64,000 nt of DNA, from contig CM022946.1 in NCBI GenBank assembly GCA_012931725.1, positions 73,336,269 through 73,400,268 on the forward strand, written 5' to 3'. Position 1 is the first letter of the stretch. The number at the start of each line of letters is the position of its first letter. This document shows positions 20,285-33,153 of this stretch, piece by piece. The notes under the pieces are model-generated. The model saw nothing but the letters and a program-made list of their open reading frames with translations, was not told where the DNA came from and did no database searches. The position numbers and the translations under genes are program-made. Source of the DNA: Litsea cubeba. Lineage: Eukaryota > Streptophyta > Magnoliopsida > Laurales > Lauraceae.

Positions 20285-21746
20285 TCAAGGGTAGTACCGC
20301 TTTAAGAACTTGTCGTTGATGGGCAGCATACATCTGTCACCTTCCATGTTTAGGAGTGCGTATGCGCCATTGGAGAAAACTTTGTCGATGACGTAGGGTC
20401 CCTCCCATTTCGACTCAAATTTGCCTTTGGACTTGTGAGCGAAGACCATTGGTCTTTTTACCGCAAGAACCAAGTCATTCTTTTTGTAGGCGCGTTGCCT
20501 GACCTTTTTATCGAAAGATCCTGCCATACGTGCTTGGTAAAGTTCAATGCTTTGTTGAGCTTCGAGCCGTCTCTCATCGAGATTGTCCAGCTCATGGAGC
20601 CGCAATTTGACATTGCTTTCTTGAGTCATGTCATTTTGCAAGGACACCCTCAAGGAAGGAATTTGTACTTCCAAGGGCACGACAGCTTCGCATCCATAGA
20701 CCAAGGAGAATGGTGTGCTATGGGTTGGTCCTCGAACGATGGTTCGATAGGCCCACAAAGCTTCAGACATTTTGTCGCTCCAGTCTCTTTTGTGATTAGA
20801 GACCATTTTTTTGAGGATTTTGCAGAGTGTCTTGTTGAAAGCTTCTGCTAACCCGTTTGCTGCCGGATTGTATGGAGATGAAGGACAGCTTTGAATTTTG
20901 TATTTGTCGCAGAACCTGTAGAATCGATGATCCCGGAACTGTGGTCCGTTATCATGGACGAATCTTTTGGGTATACCGAAACGACAAATGATGTTGGTGC
21001 GTAGGAAGTGAAGGACTGATGAGGTCTTCATTTCGTTAAACGCAAATGCTTCTGACCACTTGGAGAAATAATCCGTAGCGGCGAAGATGAAGCGATGACC
21101 TTTGCTTGAAGGGGGAGAAATAGGACCTATGATGTCCATACCCCAGGCTTCGAAAGGCCATGAGATTGCTGTAGGATGTAGCCATTCTGGAGGCATGTGA
21201 ATGTAATCTCCATGAACTTGGCATTGTTGGCAGCGCTTAGCAAATTGCATTGCGTCAGCTACCATGGTAGGTCAGTAATATCCTAACCTTTTTATCTGAT
21301 CATAGAGCTTAGGTCCAGCCTGATGAGCTCTGCAAAGACCAGCATGAACTTCTTTGGGTGTTTCTTTAGCCTCTTGTTATGACAAGCAGCGTAGAAGTAC
21401 TCCGTTGAAGGATTTCCTGTAAAGGATCTTTGATGGAACATCCAAATGGAAGCTTGGGGTTCGCCTTTGGATGCTTACCCGTTCTTTTGGATCTTCAGGT
21501 AGGATTCCGAACATAATGTAATCAATGAACGGATCCCTCCAGTCGCCAATTGAAGTTTGAAGGATTGAAATCCGACTTCCGACCACTTGGTGGCATTCAG
21601 CAACTGCTTGGTGTGTGTTAAGAGGAGGAAGGATTCTCCTTTCGCACACTGTAACTTGCATGTTTTCCCCTTCCTGGATTGCCATGGATGCGGCAAGTCC
21701 GGCTAGGGCATCTGCACGTATGTTTTCACCTCTACGAATGTGGGTG
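20285..21746 (-). pseudogene. pol remnant of E2: RNase H tail and integrase
   Basis: The segment begins at the deletion junction (21747-21751) with the last part of the second RNase H (RADALAGLAASMA) and continues into integrase. The integrase shows the D, D and E catalytic residues in the GMDIIGP, HDNGPQF and NGLAEAFN contexts, and a C-terminal WEGPYVI motif. Two stops interrupt it: TAA at 21377-21379 (CAA in E1) and TGA at 21272-21274 (TGG in E1). Both are C-to-T type changes. The natural stop is TGA at 20285-20287. Confidence 0.9.
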
Positions 21747-24700
21747 ATGTGCTTGAAGTGTTCGATCAAGTCATACTTGAAAGCCTCCTTAGGGCCTGCA
21801 TGTTCATCATTGTTGTCACTAGGGGCGCTTACAACATCTTTTCCCGAAGGATTTACATATGTAAAAGAAGATTGGTTGTAATTTTTGTGGTAGTCCCGGC
21901 CAGAGCGGGTGCCTCTACCAACTTCGAGAGCTTCTTGAGAAGGGTCTTCGTTTGGAAGATTGTCTTCAGGATCAAGAGGCTGTCGTTTTTCATTTGCTGA
22001 GGATGCATCAGCAGCAGAGTTACCATCCTCAGTGATTGTGTTGCATCGAGCATTTTCTGGGAACAAGTCCTGAACAGCATCCAGCAATCTTTCTTCTTCG
22101 TTGACTAATTCATCGTCCCAAGCATCAATAGCTGGGAATTCTTCAGTCAGGAAGGGTGTGAACTTTGAAGTCACAGTCTCAGGAGAAGAAACCTGAGAGG
22201 GTGTCATCTCAGTGAAAGTCACGTGAGACGAGGTGGCTCCAGAAGATACATTGCTAGGCGTCGCCGGAGTGTAAGTGCTCTCATCAGACGATGCTTCGGA
22301 AGAGCTATAATCCCGAATTATCACATTACAGGAAGCTCTGACGGGAGACGTTGCCTGATCGGAGTCAGACTCATCCTCGGATGTGAGAGGATCGTCTATA
22401 CAGCAATTTTCTCCATTTTCAGGAGTTAAGGGAGGATGTACCTGATGGTCTTTAGGGACTTCAGGCTCTGGATTGCGAGGAGGCTCGTTGACGCGTTCTT
22501 GCTCTTGTTCTAGAGCGAGTCGCTGCAAGATCCTTGCATATTCTTCAAGATCAGGTATGGGAGCCGGATCTTCTTCTTCATCATCTCTTTGTGGCTCGAC
22601 ATTGTTGATTTCCACTGGAGTAATGAGAGGTGCTGGTTCGGCAGCATTTTCTTGTACAGCCCCTTGGTCTTCTTCATCATCAGACCAGGATCCTTGTGGC
22701 TGTAGGGGGTTATACCAGATTACTGGCATAAGATGAGACTCAGGAACCCATTCTTCATCGGAGAGATATTCTCCTGTTTCAAGGGACTCCTCCCACTCAT
22801 CTGTGTAGTTGGATTCGAATCCATCATCGGTGTCGCTGGATTCGTATCCATCAATGGAGAATCCAACTACCGAATTGCAAGAGTATGATGCCTCCTGCAT
22901 GGCTTCTTTGAATTGAGGTGGCATGAAATCACTGAGAGTGAATTTCCTTACCCCCTTTGAAGTCTCTGGAAGGGATGTTTTTGTTACCTCCAGTGAAGCG
23001 GTAGAGGAAGCCTTTGCCTTTTCTTTGACCACTAGTTTTGGCTGGGTCTTCTCTTGCCGTTTGAGCTTGAGGAGATGTTTCCTAGCCTGCCTTCGCTGTT
23101 GAGCTGTAGGCTTTGTTTTCACGACCTCCCAATTTTCATCTTCCAGGAGATCGGGATGTACCCATATTGGTTGTCCGTCTGGTGTCGGGTAAGGAACCAG
23201 TTGCTCGGACGCTTCGATTGAGTTTATCACCTTGAAGGAAGTAGTGATCTTCTTCTTCGGTGATCTTGATGTTTGTCCACATGTCACCATGTTGACGGAC
23301 GCAGACCCATAGTTTTTGTCAAAGGTGATGACTCCGTTTTTCCACATCTCATTTATTTTCTCTCTCACAACGAAGCATTGATTGAGAGGATGCGAGATCA
23401 TCTGGTGGTATGGACAGTACCGAGGATCGTTGGTTTTGCCAACATCACCCGGTCTTTTTGGTTCAGGCAAGGTGAGCTTGCCGTTTGCCACAAGAGCCCC
23501 GAAGATTTCATCAACATCTTCGTCAAACGGGTATTTCTTCTCTACTCGTTCTTTGAAGGCGTCAGAGAGTTCAGGTCTCTTACCAGCAGCTTTGTTTTCA
23601 GCTTTCTTTGGTGGCTGAGGAGCTGACTTGGTCTGCACATTGAGGACCTCTTTCTTCTTTGGTTTAGAGGTTGCAATGGCGGTTGGCTCTTTTCTTGATG
23701 ATTTCTGACTGTTGAGGTCTTTAATCACCGTTTCAGCTTCCATGGAAGCTTCTAGGAGTTCTCCCAGGTTTTTTGATTTGTTGCCGATGATCATGGAGCG
23801 GATTCTGGCTCTCATGTTGTTTCGGCAGATGTCGACTAGCGACGCTTGTGGCAATACATCAGAGCATTTGTATGCCATTGCTTTCCACTTGTGAATGAAG
23901 TCATATGTTGATTCATTCTCCCCCTGTTTTAGGCTGCACAGCTGAGCCATAGTAGCGGGGTGATCCTCACCTTTGAAGTGAGTCAGGAAGCGTGCCTCTA
24001 GCATGACCCAGTTTTGGATTGAGTCCTCCGGCAGAGTGGAGTATCAATCGAAGGCCGTACCTTTTAGGGTACTTGCAAAGAGGCGAATTTTGAGTGCATC
24101 TTGATCCGCGATAGCTCCCGTCAAGATCTTGAAGTGGATGACGTGCTGTCTGGCTGATCCTTTCCCCGTATATGTTTGGAGAGTAGGATGCTTGAATTTG
24201 GTGGGGAACGGGACCGAGTCCATCCATAAGGGATATGGTGGCTTGATCCCATGTTCTTTGAGTATATCCTCTTCTTTTGCTTTGGCGAGGATACCGTCTA
24301 CGTCCTTTTTGGTAAGGGCGCGTGACTCATTTTCTTCTCTATTTACCTCGTCGTCTTGATGATTCGGAGGAGGTTCATTGTTCGCCTGATTTTGGAAGGC
24401 GAGGAGAAGGTTTTCCATCAGAGTTTCAATCCTCTGCTGGCCCTGTTCCAACTGCTGGATGCGGGTGATCGCATCTTCTGGAGGCGGATTGCGGGGTGGT
24501 GGCTCAGAATTTGTAGCCAAGACATTCATCCTTCGTGATTCGAACGAAGAAACTGTCCTGGTGACTGAGCTGGGGCTCATTCTTTTTGAAGAGGAGCTTG
24601 AGGAAGGATCACTCTGCTGTCCTTTGCTTGAAGGAGCAGGGGATTCTTCTGAATGTCTTCTTGTCCTGGAGACGCTGCGGGTCATCGGACGTCGGACATG

Positions 24701-25639
24701 GATTTTTGTTGCTGATTTTTTGCGCCTTCTGGTTTTTCCAACCATATGGACGGCAGCAACTTGGTTGGGTCTTTCTTTTTCGACCCATTTGGGAGAGACT
24801 TGAAGTGTGGGAGGCTGGGTCCTTTGCTTCTGTAGTCTCTTTTGTCGGTACGACGCGCGGCGGCGTATACGACGAGCAATTTGAGCTTCGGTCAGCTCTG
24901 ACTGGGCTTTGACAATGAAGGATGTGCTCCCTCGGGCGCAGCAGCCGAGCCTGTCTTCTTTGTAGCTGGGCAAGGATAGGATGCGAACCCTATCCTTCGC
25001 CAGTTGCAGCGAAGCTTTGAATTTGTGAAGTTCGGCCCCTGTAGAGATGAAGGGTCGAACTGCAGATTTGTAGGCCTTAGCAGGTGCTTGTGGAGGCCTT
25101 GTGATGCATGACTTGATTTTGGGCTTGTAGGAACAAGCCGGCTCATGCTGGGTTGACTTTGAAGTCGGGTTGGAGATGGGTCTCTCCTCTTTCATGTAAG
25201 CAAGAGGATAGAACTGGTTCTCCTTGAGTGGGGCCAGGAATGCTGGCTTAGTGAATGCCTGGGACCTTCTCTGTTTTGGTGAAGGTCTTGGGGACCAAGT
25301 CTTGGGGTAGACCTGGTTGTTTGTAGGTTGAGGCTTCGTGGGGCTGCCACGGGCTTCAGGCCTTCTAGTGCTCGCCTTTGGTGTCACGGTAGTGACACGT
25401 TGAGAGGCGAGTTTCTGCTTCTTGGAGGGAGCAGCTTGTTCCTCAGGAAGTGGGAATGGTCCCAGCGTCCCAAAGACGATAGTCCGGGGAGTCGAGGTCG
25501 ACCCGGAGTTCACAGAGTTGCCGAGGGAGTTAACACTTCGGCAGCTGATGGGGCGCTTGTAGGTGCGCGTGGTTTGCTTCTGTTGAAGCATGAGTTGGTG
25601 CTTGCTTTCGTCGAAAGTAATGGTTAGTGAAGCTGCCAT
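21747..25639 (-). pseudogene. gag of E2, joined in frame to the pol remnant
   Basis: ATG at 25637-25639. The N-terminal 400 residues are basic. The retrotransposon gag domain follows, around the run FASTLKGTAFD and FLTHFKGEDHPATMAQLCSL. Then come a zinc-knuckle-like C-x2-H-x4-H-x4-C (CPYHQMISHPLNQC) and a long acidic Ser/Glu-rich region. One stop breaks it, TGA at 24044-24046, where the paralogues have TGG. At 21747-21751 the sequence jumps from the region before protease to the end of RNase H. The frame continues, giving one open stretch from 24004 to 21380 that joins gag to integrase. Confidence 0.9.
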
Positions 25640-26379
25640 TGTTAGTTTTTCGAAAATTTCTGAAACAAGACCACATCCATTAGTAATCACAAGAATATAA
25701 TGATCATAAATGGGAAGTTCTATGGTTTCGTCTTTTCAAATTGCTCGAGGTAGATGACCCAAGCAATATGAGGAAGGCAAAATGCCATAGAGGGTACAAT
25801 TGTTCTGATCGCAGGTATGGTAAGCCCAGAATGGGCATCCCAGTGACTGCTAGAAGCAATTGTGAACTTAAATTCGACTTATCGAGAAGCAGAGCTTGCT
25901 CGAAGTAAGAAGAATATAAAGTTGGAGTTACAAATGTGCCGGTCGCAATACAGTAGACCCTGAAAGGGCGTACTAGTATCGCTAGACACAAATGTTTTGA
26001 GACCGCATCTATGAGATGAGATTCTCTGTTTTGAAAGGTCAAGATTAGATTCATCAAAGAGAGCAGATGGTATTCCAATCTGAACACGGGCTCAGCGATT
26101 TCCGCGAGCGCCAGTGCTCAGAAAGAAATGAACCAAGATTTCTCGGATCTGAATCTAAAAATGACGAGTTTTTTTTTTTGAAAGGCCAATATCGGGTTCA
26201 TCAAAGAGAGCAAAAGGCACTCCAATCTGAACAGGGGCTCAGCGATTTCCGCGAGCGCCAGTGCTCAGAAAGAAGAAGACCAAGATTTCTCCAATCTAAA
26301 CCCAAAATGACGGAAGTTTTTTTTTTTGAAGATTTTTGAAGATTTTTGAAGATTTTTTTTTTTTTTTTTTAATCTTTTT

Positions 26380-26410
<31 letters not shown>

Positions 26411-27270
26411 ATTATTTTTTTTTAAGATTTTTTTTTTTGAAAATTTTTTTTATTTTTTATTTTTTATTTTAAATTTTTTATTTTTAAAAATTTTATTTTT
26501 GAAAAAAATTTATTTAAAAGACGAGAGAGTACACATAGGCCTCCTAACCCGGTCTTATGAAATCTTGATTGATAGAATTGCCCCTAGGTAAGGGTAGGAT
26601 TACTTAATGAACCCGTTTGGAGGACCCTTGCCTAGAACAGTCAAGCTGTCTCCACACTCTGGACAAGGCTTTTCTTTGAATCAACCAAGATCAAAGAACA
26701 CAGTTGGTTTAACCTTAGTGGTCTATGTCTTTTTTTTTTTTTTTATTTTTATTTTTATGAATTCATCGAAGAGAAACCATGGCCCAAAACCTTAGTCGAA
26801 CAGGCTCAACATTTCTGCAAGCGCGATGAACGATAGGAACAGATCAAGGTTTCTCAATTTTGAATCGAAATTGAGAAATCTAAAATTTTTTTTTTATATA
26901 TATATATATATTTTTTAATGAACTCATCGAAGAGAAACCATGGCCCAAAACCTTAGTCGAACAGGCTCAACATTTCTGCAAGCGCGATGAACGATAGGAA
27001 CGGATCAAGGTTTCTCAATTTTGAATCCAAATTGAGAAATCTGATTTTTTTTGTTTTTTTTTTTTTTGAAAAGAGAAAGAGTGGAAATAAATTCAAAGAA
27101 TTAGAAATTTTCAAACAAAAAATCTCATCTCATTTTTTTTTAGATGCGGAATTCAACATAGGCCACCAATTATAAAGTAGCCAAGGAATTGAGAAAAGAA
27201 ATATAAGCATAGAGCAAAATATATGATATGCAAATATTTCATTTCTGGCATCGTGTTCTCAAATAAACGA
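25640..27270 (-). other. Leader of E2 between PBS and gag
   Basis: Non-coding, AT-rich; A/T homopolymers at about 26320-26520. A reading frame of 127 codons (26087-25704) is seen, but E1 and E0 do not keep it, so I do not call a gene. The splice-acceptor-like TTGTTTCAG lies about 21 bases before the gag ATG. Confidence 0.75.
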
Positions 27271-27289
27271 GTCCCACCGGGTGATGCCA
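27271..27289 (-). other. Primer binding site of E2
   Basis: On the minus strand TGGCATCACCCGGTGGGAC, three bases from the 5' LTR. It differs from E0 and E1 by about one extra base near the CCA-pairing end. Confidence 0.65.
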
Positions 27290-27292
27290 GCT

Positions 27293-29149
27293 TGATGGAC
27301 CGTGCTCCTGCTTGGTTCTACCGAGGTCGGCGGACGTGGGAGTCCGTTTGGTCCGACCCTTTCGTAACCGGGGGGCAGGGGCGTGCATCAACATTTCTTT
27401 TTTTTGTGGGTGTGCCAGATTTTCTATTTTACTTGGAATTGCAAGTGGTGATCCGGGGATCAACCTTCGCAAGTAAAAAGGAAATCAACTTCTTTCAAGT
27501 TTTCCATTGCACATATATTTAAGAAAAGAGACATTTTTCTTGATTTGCCGTGAAAGGCGATTTTTTTTGGCATTTATAGCCGATTTTGGCGTTTATAGCC
27601 GATTTTTGGCGTTTATAGCCGATTTTGGCGTTTATAGCCGATTTACAATCCTTATCAACAATGAAAGACAAGAATTGTGATTTTTGTCTCTTTTAAAAAA
27701 AATACAAACTACAATGAAAAGCAAGAAAAGGAGGATCTAACTTCTCAGGAGATTGTGGGGGACTCGTTTAGATTGACGGTCGCAAGCCATATGTGGGCTT
27801 CGCCATCATCCATGCAGATGAGAACAGAGGATGCTATTTGATTCGCTTGGCTTGGCTATGACCTCGGGTTTTTAGAAGACAAAGATCAAAGGAAGATCCT
27901 ATGTCCAATAAAAAACCGAGTAGACGGGCTGAAAAGCCATATCTAAGCCATTAGAGGCAGGAGGAGAAGGCAAGGACCTTGGGGGGGGGGGGGGTACCCC
28001 CCAAGGGACTTTTGTCACCTTGTTGTGGTGGCCGGTGTAGAATTTCCGCAGAGTTTTCTCTCTTTTTCCTTTCTCTGGATTTCTGTCTGTGTGCTTGTGC
28101 TTTTTTCTCTGATTTTTCTGATGCTCTCTGATGTCTTTTCTTCTTGGAGAGCCCTCCTATTTATAGGCTTTTAGGTAGCCTTTTAGGTGGGTTTATGGGC
28201 TTTTATTGTCATTAAGCCACATAATGGGAGGAGTTACAAAATTGAATTGTTTATTTTGTAACTCCTTTTTCTTGGCTTCTGATTGGCCGGAGGAGATTGA
28301 GGGCATTTAATCGCCTTTAATCGCCATGATGGGAGGAGTTTCATGGGTTAAATGCCATGAATCTCTTGACTTGTAACTCCCGAATGCTTGCTTCTGATTG
28401 GGCCGTCCAAAGAAATGGATTAATGACTGTAATAAATCTAGTCAATTAATCGCATTAAGTGGTCGCCGAGCAGCTGAAGAGTCGCGGGCCGTGCCACGTC
28501 TTTTGAGATTCTTCTGTTGATGATCATCGATGGATCTTCATGTAGATCGACATCAGATGATCATGTAATTTCAGGTGTTTGTTGCCAACAGCGGGTCGGT
28601 GCCATCTGTCCTGTCGATTTCTCGATCGGTCGGGTGGAAAGCACACTTTTTTTGGTTGACCGGGTGGCGATCAATACTGTCTTCGATACTCTTGATGATT
28701 TACCCGTGTTTTGGACGGATGTCAGAGGACTTGGTGTCTCAAAAGCATGAATTTTGGAAAGTACCAGAGGCTGGGCCCTTCGAATCGCGAAAAAAACGGC
28801 GAAAACCGGGGTTTCCGGGGCTTTCCCGGCGACCCCGGGGTCCAAGGTCGCCGGCGACCCTGGCCCAGGGTCGCAGGGGTCTGCGACCCTGGGGGGTTTT
28901 CCCCCTTTCGTGTCCCGTTTTGCGTCCGTTTTTGCTTTTTTCTGATTCTTTTTTCTTCTGTACTTTTCCTTGACATTTTGACCATTTATTGGCCTGATTT
29001 CTTTGTAGGAAACCTGATGAGAATCCTTGCATTTTATTTTGCAAAGTTTCCAATTTCCTGAGAAAGCCGAAGACTTTGTCGCTCAGAGTTGCGACTTCAT
29101 GTAGCTCTTTGGATCTTGAAAAGGCAAAGTGACATTTTTGGTGTCAACA
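27293..29149 (-). repeat. 5' LTR of E2 (shortened)
   Basis: 1,857 bases. It matches 10245-12598 with about ten substitutions but lacks 470 bases (12067-12536 in the other LTR), joined at a GTTGC shared by both break points, and one unit of about 28 bases in the GC-rich block. The TATA box (28158-28165), hairpin (27977-28006) and tandem units (27569-27643) remain, so the promoter part is present. Confidence 0.95.
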
Positions 29150-29154
29150 AGGGC
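29150..29154. repeat. Target site duplication of E2 (right)
   Basis: AGGGC; partner of 10240-10244. Confidence 0.95.
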
Positions 29155-31700
29155 CAGCAGAGGATTGAAACTCTGGTGGAAAACCTTCTCCTCGCCTTCC
29201 AAAATCAGGCGAACAATGAACCTCCTCCGAATCATCAAGACGACGAGGTAAATAGAGAAGAAAATGAGTCACGCGCCCTTACCAAAAAGGACGTAGACGG
29301 TATCCTCGCCAAAGCAAAAGAAGAGGATATACTCAAGGAGCATGGGATCAAGCCACCATATCCCTTATGGATGGACTCGGTCCCGTTCCCCACCAAATTC
29401 AAGCATCCTACTCTCCAAACATATACGGGGAAAGGATTAGCCAGACAGCACGTCATCCACTTCAAGATCCTGACGGGAGCTATCGCGGATCAAGATGCAC
29501 TCAAGATCCGCCTCTTTGCAAGTACCCTAAAAGGTACGGCCTTCGATTGGTACTCCACTCTGCCAGAGGACTCAATCCAAAACTGGGCCATGCTAGAGAC
29601 ACGCTTCCTGACTCACTTCAAAGGTGAAGATCATCCCGCTACTATGGCTCAGTTGTGCAGCCTAAAATAGGGGGAGAATGAATCAACATATGACTTCATT
29701 CACAAGTGGAAAGCAATGGCATACAAATGCTCTGATGTATTGCCACAAGCGTCGCTAGTCGACATCTGCCGAAACAACATGAGAGCCAGAATCCGCTCCA
29801 TGATCATCGGCAACAAATCAAAAAACCTGGGAGAACTCCTAGAAGCTTCCATGGAAGCTGAAACGGTGATTAAAGACCTCAACAGTCAGAAATCATCAAG
29901 AAAAGAGCCGACCGCCATTGCAACCTCTAAACCAAAGAAAAAAGAGGTCCTCAATGTGCAGACCAAGTCAGCTCCTCAGCCACCAAAGAAAGCTGAAAAC
30001 AAAACTGCTGGTAAGAGACCTGAACTCTCAGATGCCTTCAAAGAACGAGTAGAGAAGAAATACCCGTTTGATGAAGATGTTGATGAAATCTTCGGGGCTC
30101 TTGTGGCAAATGGCAAGCTCACCTTGCCTGAACCAAAAAGACCCGGTGATGTTAGCAAAACCAACGATCCTCGATACTGTCCATACCACCAGATGATCTC
30201 GCATCCTCTCAATCAATGCTTCGTTGTGAGAGAGAAAATAAACGAGATGTGGAAAAACGGAGTCATCACCTTTGACAAAAACTATGGGTCTGCCTCCGTC
30301 AACATGGTGACATGTGGACAAATATCAAAATCACCGAAGAAGAAGATCACTACTTCCTTCAAGGTGATAAACTCAATCCAAGCGTCCGAGCAACTGGTTC
30401 CTTACCCGACACCAGACGGACAACTGATATGGGTACATCCCGATCTCCTGGAAGATGAAAATTTGGAGGTCGTGAAAACAAAGCCAACAGCTCAACAGCG
30501 AAGGCAGGCTAGGAAACATCTCCTCAAGCTTAAACGGCAAGAGAAGACCCAGCCAAAACTAAAGGTAAAAGAAAAGGCAGAGGCTTCCTCTACCGCTTCA
30601 CTGGAGGTAACAAAAACATCCCTTCCAGAGACTTCAAAGGGGGTAAGGAAATTCACTCTCAGTGATTTCATGCCACCTCAATTCAAAGAAGCCATGCAGG
30701 AGGCATCATACTCTTGCAATTCGGTAGTTGGATTCTCCATTGATGGATACGAATCCAGCGACACCGATGATGGATTCGAATCCAACTACACAGATGAGTG
30801 GGAGGAGTCCCTTGAAACATGAGAATATCTCTCCGATGAAGAATGGGTTCCTGAGTCTCATCTTATGCCAGTAATCTGGTATAACCCCCTACAGCCACAA
30901 GGATCCTGGTCGGATGATGAAGAAGACCAAGAAGCTGTACAAGAAAATGCTGCTGACCCAGCACCTCTCATTACTCCAGTGGAAATCAACCATGTTGAGC
31001 CACAAAGAGTTGATGAAGAAGAAGATCCGGCTCCCATGCCTGATCTTGAAGAATATGCAAGGATCTTGCAGCGACTCGCTCTAAAACAAGAGCAAGAACG
31101 CGTCAACGAGCCTCCTCGCAATCCAGAGCCTGAAGTCCCTGAAGACCACCAGGTACATCCTCCCTTAACTCCTGAAAATGGAGAAAATTGCTGGATAGAC
31201 GATCCTCTTACATCCGAGGATGAGTCTAACTCCGATCAGGCAACGTCTCCCGTCAGAGCTTCCTGTAATGTGATAATTCGGGATTATAGCTCTTCCGAAG
31301 CATCGTCTGATGAGAGCACTTACACTCCGGCGACGCCTAGCAATGTATCTTCTGGAGCCACCTCGTCTCACGTGACTTTCACTGAGATGACACCCTCTCA
31401 GGTTTCTTCTCCTGAGACTGTGACTTCAAAGTTCACACCCTTCCTGACTGAAGAATTCCCAGCCATTGATGCTTGGGATGATGAATTAGTCAACGAAGAA
31501 GAAAGGTTGCTGGATGCTGTTCAGGACTTGTTCCCGGAAAATGCTCTGCACATCCTGAGATGGCAACTCTGCTGCTGATTCATCCTCAGCAAATGAAAAA
31601 CGACAGCCTCTTGATCCTGAAGACAATCTTCTAAACGAAGACCCTTCTCAAGAAGCTCTCGAAGTTGGTAGAGGCACCCGCTCTGGCCGGGACTACCACA
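29155..31700 (+). pseudogene. gag of E1, C-terminal part
   Basis: It resumes in the frame broken at 10244. It holds the gag domain (about 29400-29860), the knuckle-like C-x2-H-x4-H-x4-C at 30178-30219, and an acidic Ser/Glu/Thr-rich region. Lesions: CAG to TAG at 29668-29670, GGA to TGA at 30820-30822, and a small deletion with frameshift near 31545 (E2 shows the longer sequence). After that the frame moves by one and runs into protease. Confidence 0.9.
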
Positions 31701-33048
31701 AAAATTACAACCAATCTTCCTTTACATATGTAAATCCTTCGGGAAAAGATGTTGTAAGCGCCCCTAGTGGCAACAATGATGAACATGCAGGCCCTAAGGA
31801 GGCTTTCAAGTATGACTTGATTGAACACTTCAAGCACATACATGCACGTCTGCACATCCTAGATTTGTTGCGAATGTCTCCGCACACTCGTGATAATCTC
31901 ATTTCGGAATTACAAAAGCTGAATGAGGATGTCGACAAACATGCCCCGCAAGTCCTCCAAATTGAAATGGATTACCGGGTCAAAAACTCAGAAGCCTCCT
32001 CAAAGGGAGAAAAGAAGAAAACTGAGGGATCATGCATTGAATGCCTCTCGGTTAAAAAAGCAGCCAGTGCAACCATCGCCTTCACAAAGGACGACCTCCT
32101 ACTTGGCGAAACCAGGCATAACCGGCCCCTATACTTCACAGGGTATATCAAGGAAATGCCTATGCACAGAGTTCAGATCGACCCAGGTTCTGCACTCAAC
32201 CTCATCTCCACATCGGCTCTTGAAGAGTTGGGCATCCCACCCAGCAAGCTGAGCCACACATCTGTATCTATCTTTGGATACGATGGGAGTACTCAAAGGC
32301 CTATCGGCAAAATCAGGTTCAAATTGCAGATCGGTGATCTTATCTCTGAGGTCACAGTGTATGCAATAAAAACCCCTTCATGCTACAACATCCTTCTCGG
32401 ATGCCCTTGGATCCACGAGAATGGTGTTGTCCCTTCAACTCTACATCAATGCATCAAGTTTGTTGGCGACGAAGGCATGATACATCGAGTCTTTGTGGAC
32501 AGAATACCCTTCAAAGGTAAAGAAGTCCACTTCGCAGACTCACAGATGTATGAAGGTGAAAAAGAAGAAGAGGAGAAGCACACAGCATCCTCTGCCGAAA
32601 ATCTCCAGAAAGATAAAGGCAAAGCTCCTCAACAATCACCGGAAGAAAACAAACCATCCGGTAAATCTGAAGAGAGCATTCAAACTCCCTTCATCATCTC
32701 CCTCAAACCTTCAAAGCCTTTGGTCATCACAACTAAAGTGAAGAAGGCAAAACAAAAGCCTGGGGGCAAATTTGTTGTCTCTTTCGTGTCTATCATGCAA
32801 GACACGGACTCGGATTCAGAGCCAGAAGACGACACATCGTCAAGCCAAGCTGACACTCAGCAAGTTCAGCCTGCTCTCACTCCAATGGAGATAACTTCTG
32901 ACATAGAAGATCCTACGTCAGCTTCCTTCGTTGTTCCAGCAACTTCAGCAAAGGAAAAGCCGATCTTCTTCCATAGATCGGATGCTTCTTCATCAAACTC
33001 CATGCCTGAACCTTTCCAAAATAAAGGTATGCCTCAACTATCCTTATA
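31701..33048 (+). pseudogene. Protease and linker of E1
   Basis: The aspartic protease lies at about 32119-32504. Its active-site Asp is at 32180-32182 in the context VQIDPGSALNLI, followed by the flap-region IFGYDGSTQ and the late motif NILLGCPWI. This is the retropepsin pattern of Tat-type elements, with DPGS in place of DTGS/DSGS. A Lys-rich and then acidic linker follows. The stretch is open and in frame with RT from about 31560 to 34357. Confidence 0.88.
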
Positions 33049-33153
33049 CAGTTCTGTGGCACAAGCTATTATGAAGAAAATGGGCTATGACGCTCAAAAC
33101 CCAGTCAGTTTAGGAGAAGGACGCGGTATTCTCACGCCATTGGGGCCCGTCTT
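33049..33153 (+). other. G-patch-like segment after protease (E1)
   Basis: The residues around IMKKMGYDAQNPVSLGEGRG show the spaced glycines of a degenerate G-patch (MGYD...LGEGRGILTPLG). G-patches after protease are known in some retroelements and bind nucleic acid. E0 has it twice because of its duplication. Confidence 0.55.

Larger units (their letters stand above)
10245..29149 (-). mobile_element. E2: youngest, internally deleted LTR retrotransposon inserted in gag of E1
   Basis: Minus-strand element of 18.9 kb with 3' LTR 10245-12598 and 5' LTR 27293-29149, flanked by the duplication AGGGC. The E1 gag frame runs into it at 10244 and resumes exactly at 29155, and the matching uninterrupted sequence exists in E2's own gag (near 24440), which proves the site. 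The two LTRs differ by only about ten substitutions plus a 470-base and a roughly 28-base deletion in the 5' copy. Protease, reverse transcriptase and most of RNase H are missing by one deletion at 21747-21751. If the deletion predates insertion, E2 moved with enzymes supplied by a relative. Confidence 0.96.

Noticed and set aside
25704..26087. 127-codon frame in the E2 leader
   Set aside because: Sequence is shared with E1 and E0 but the frame and start are not kept.
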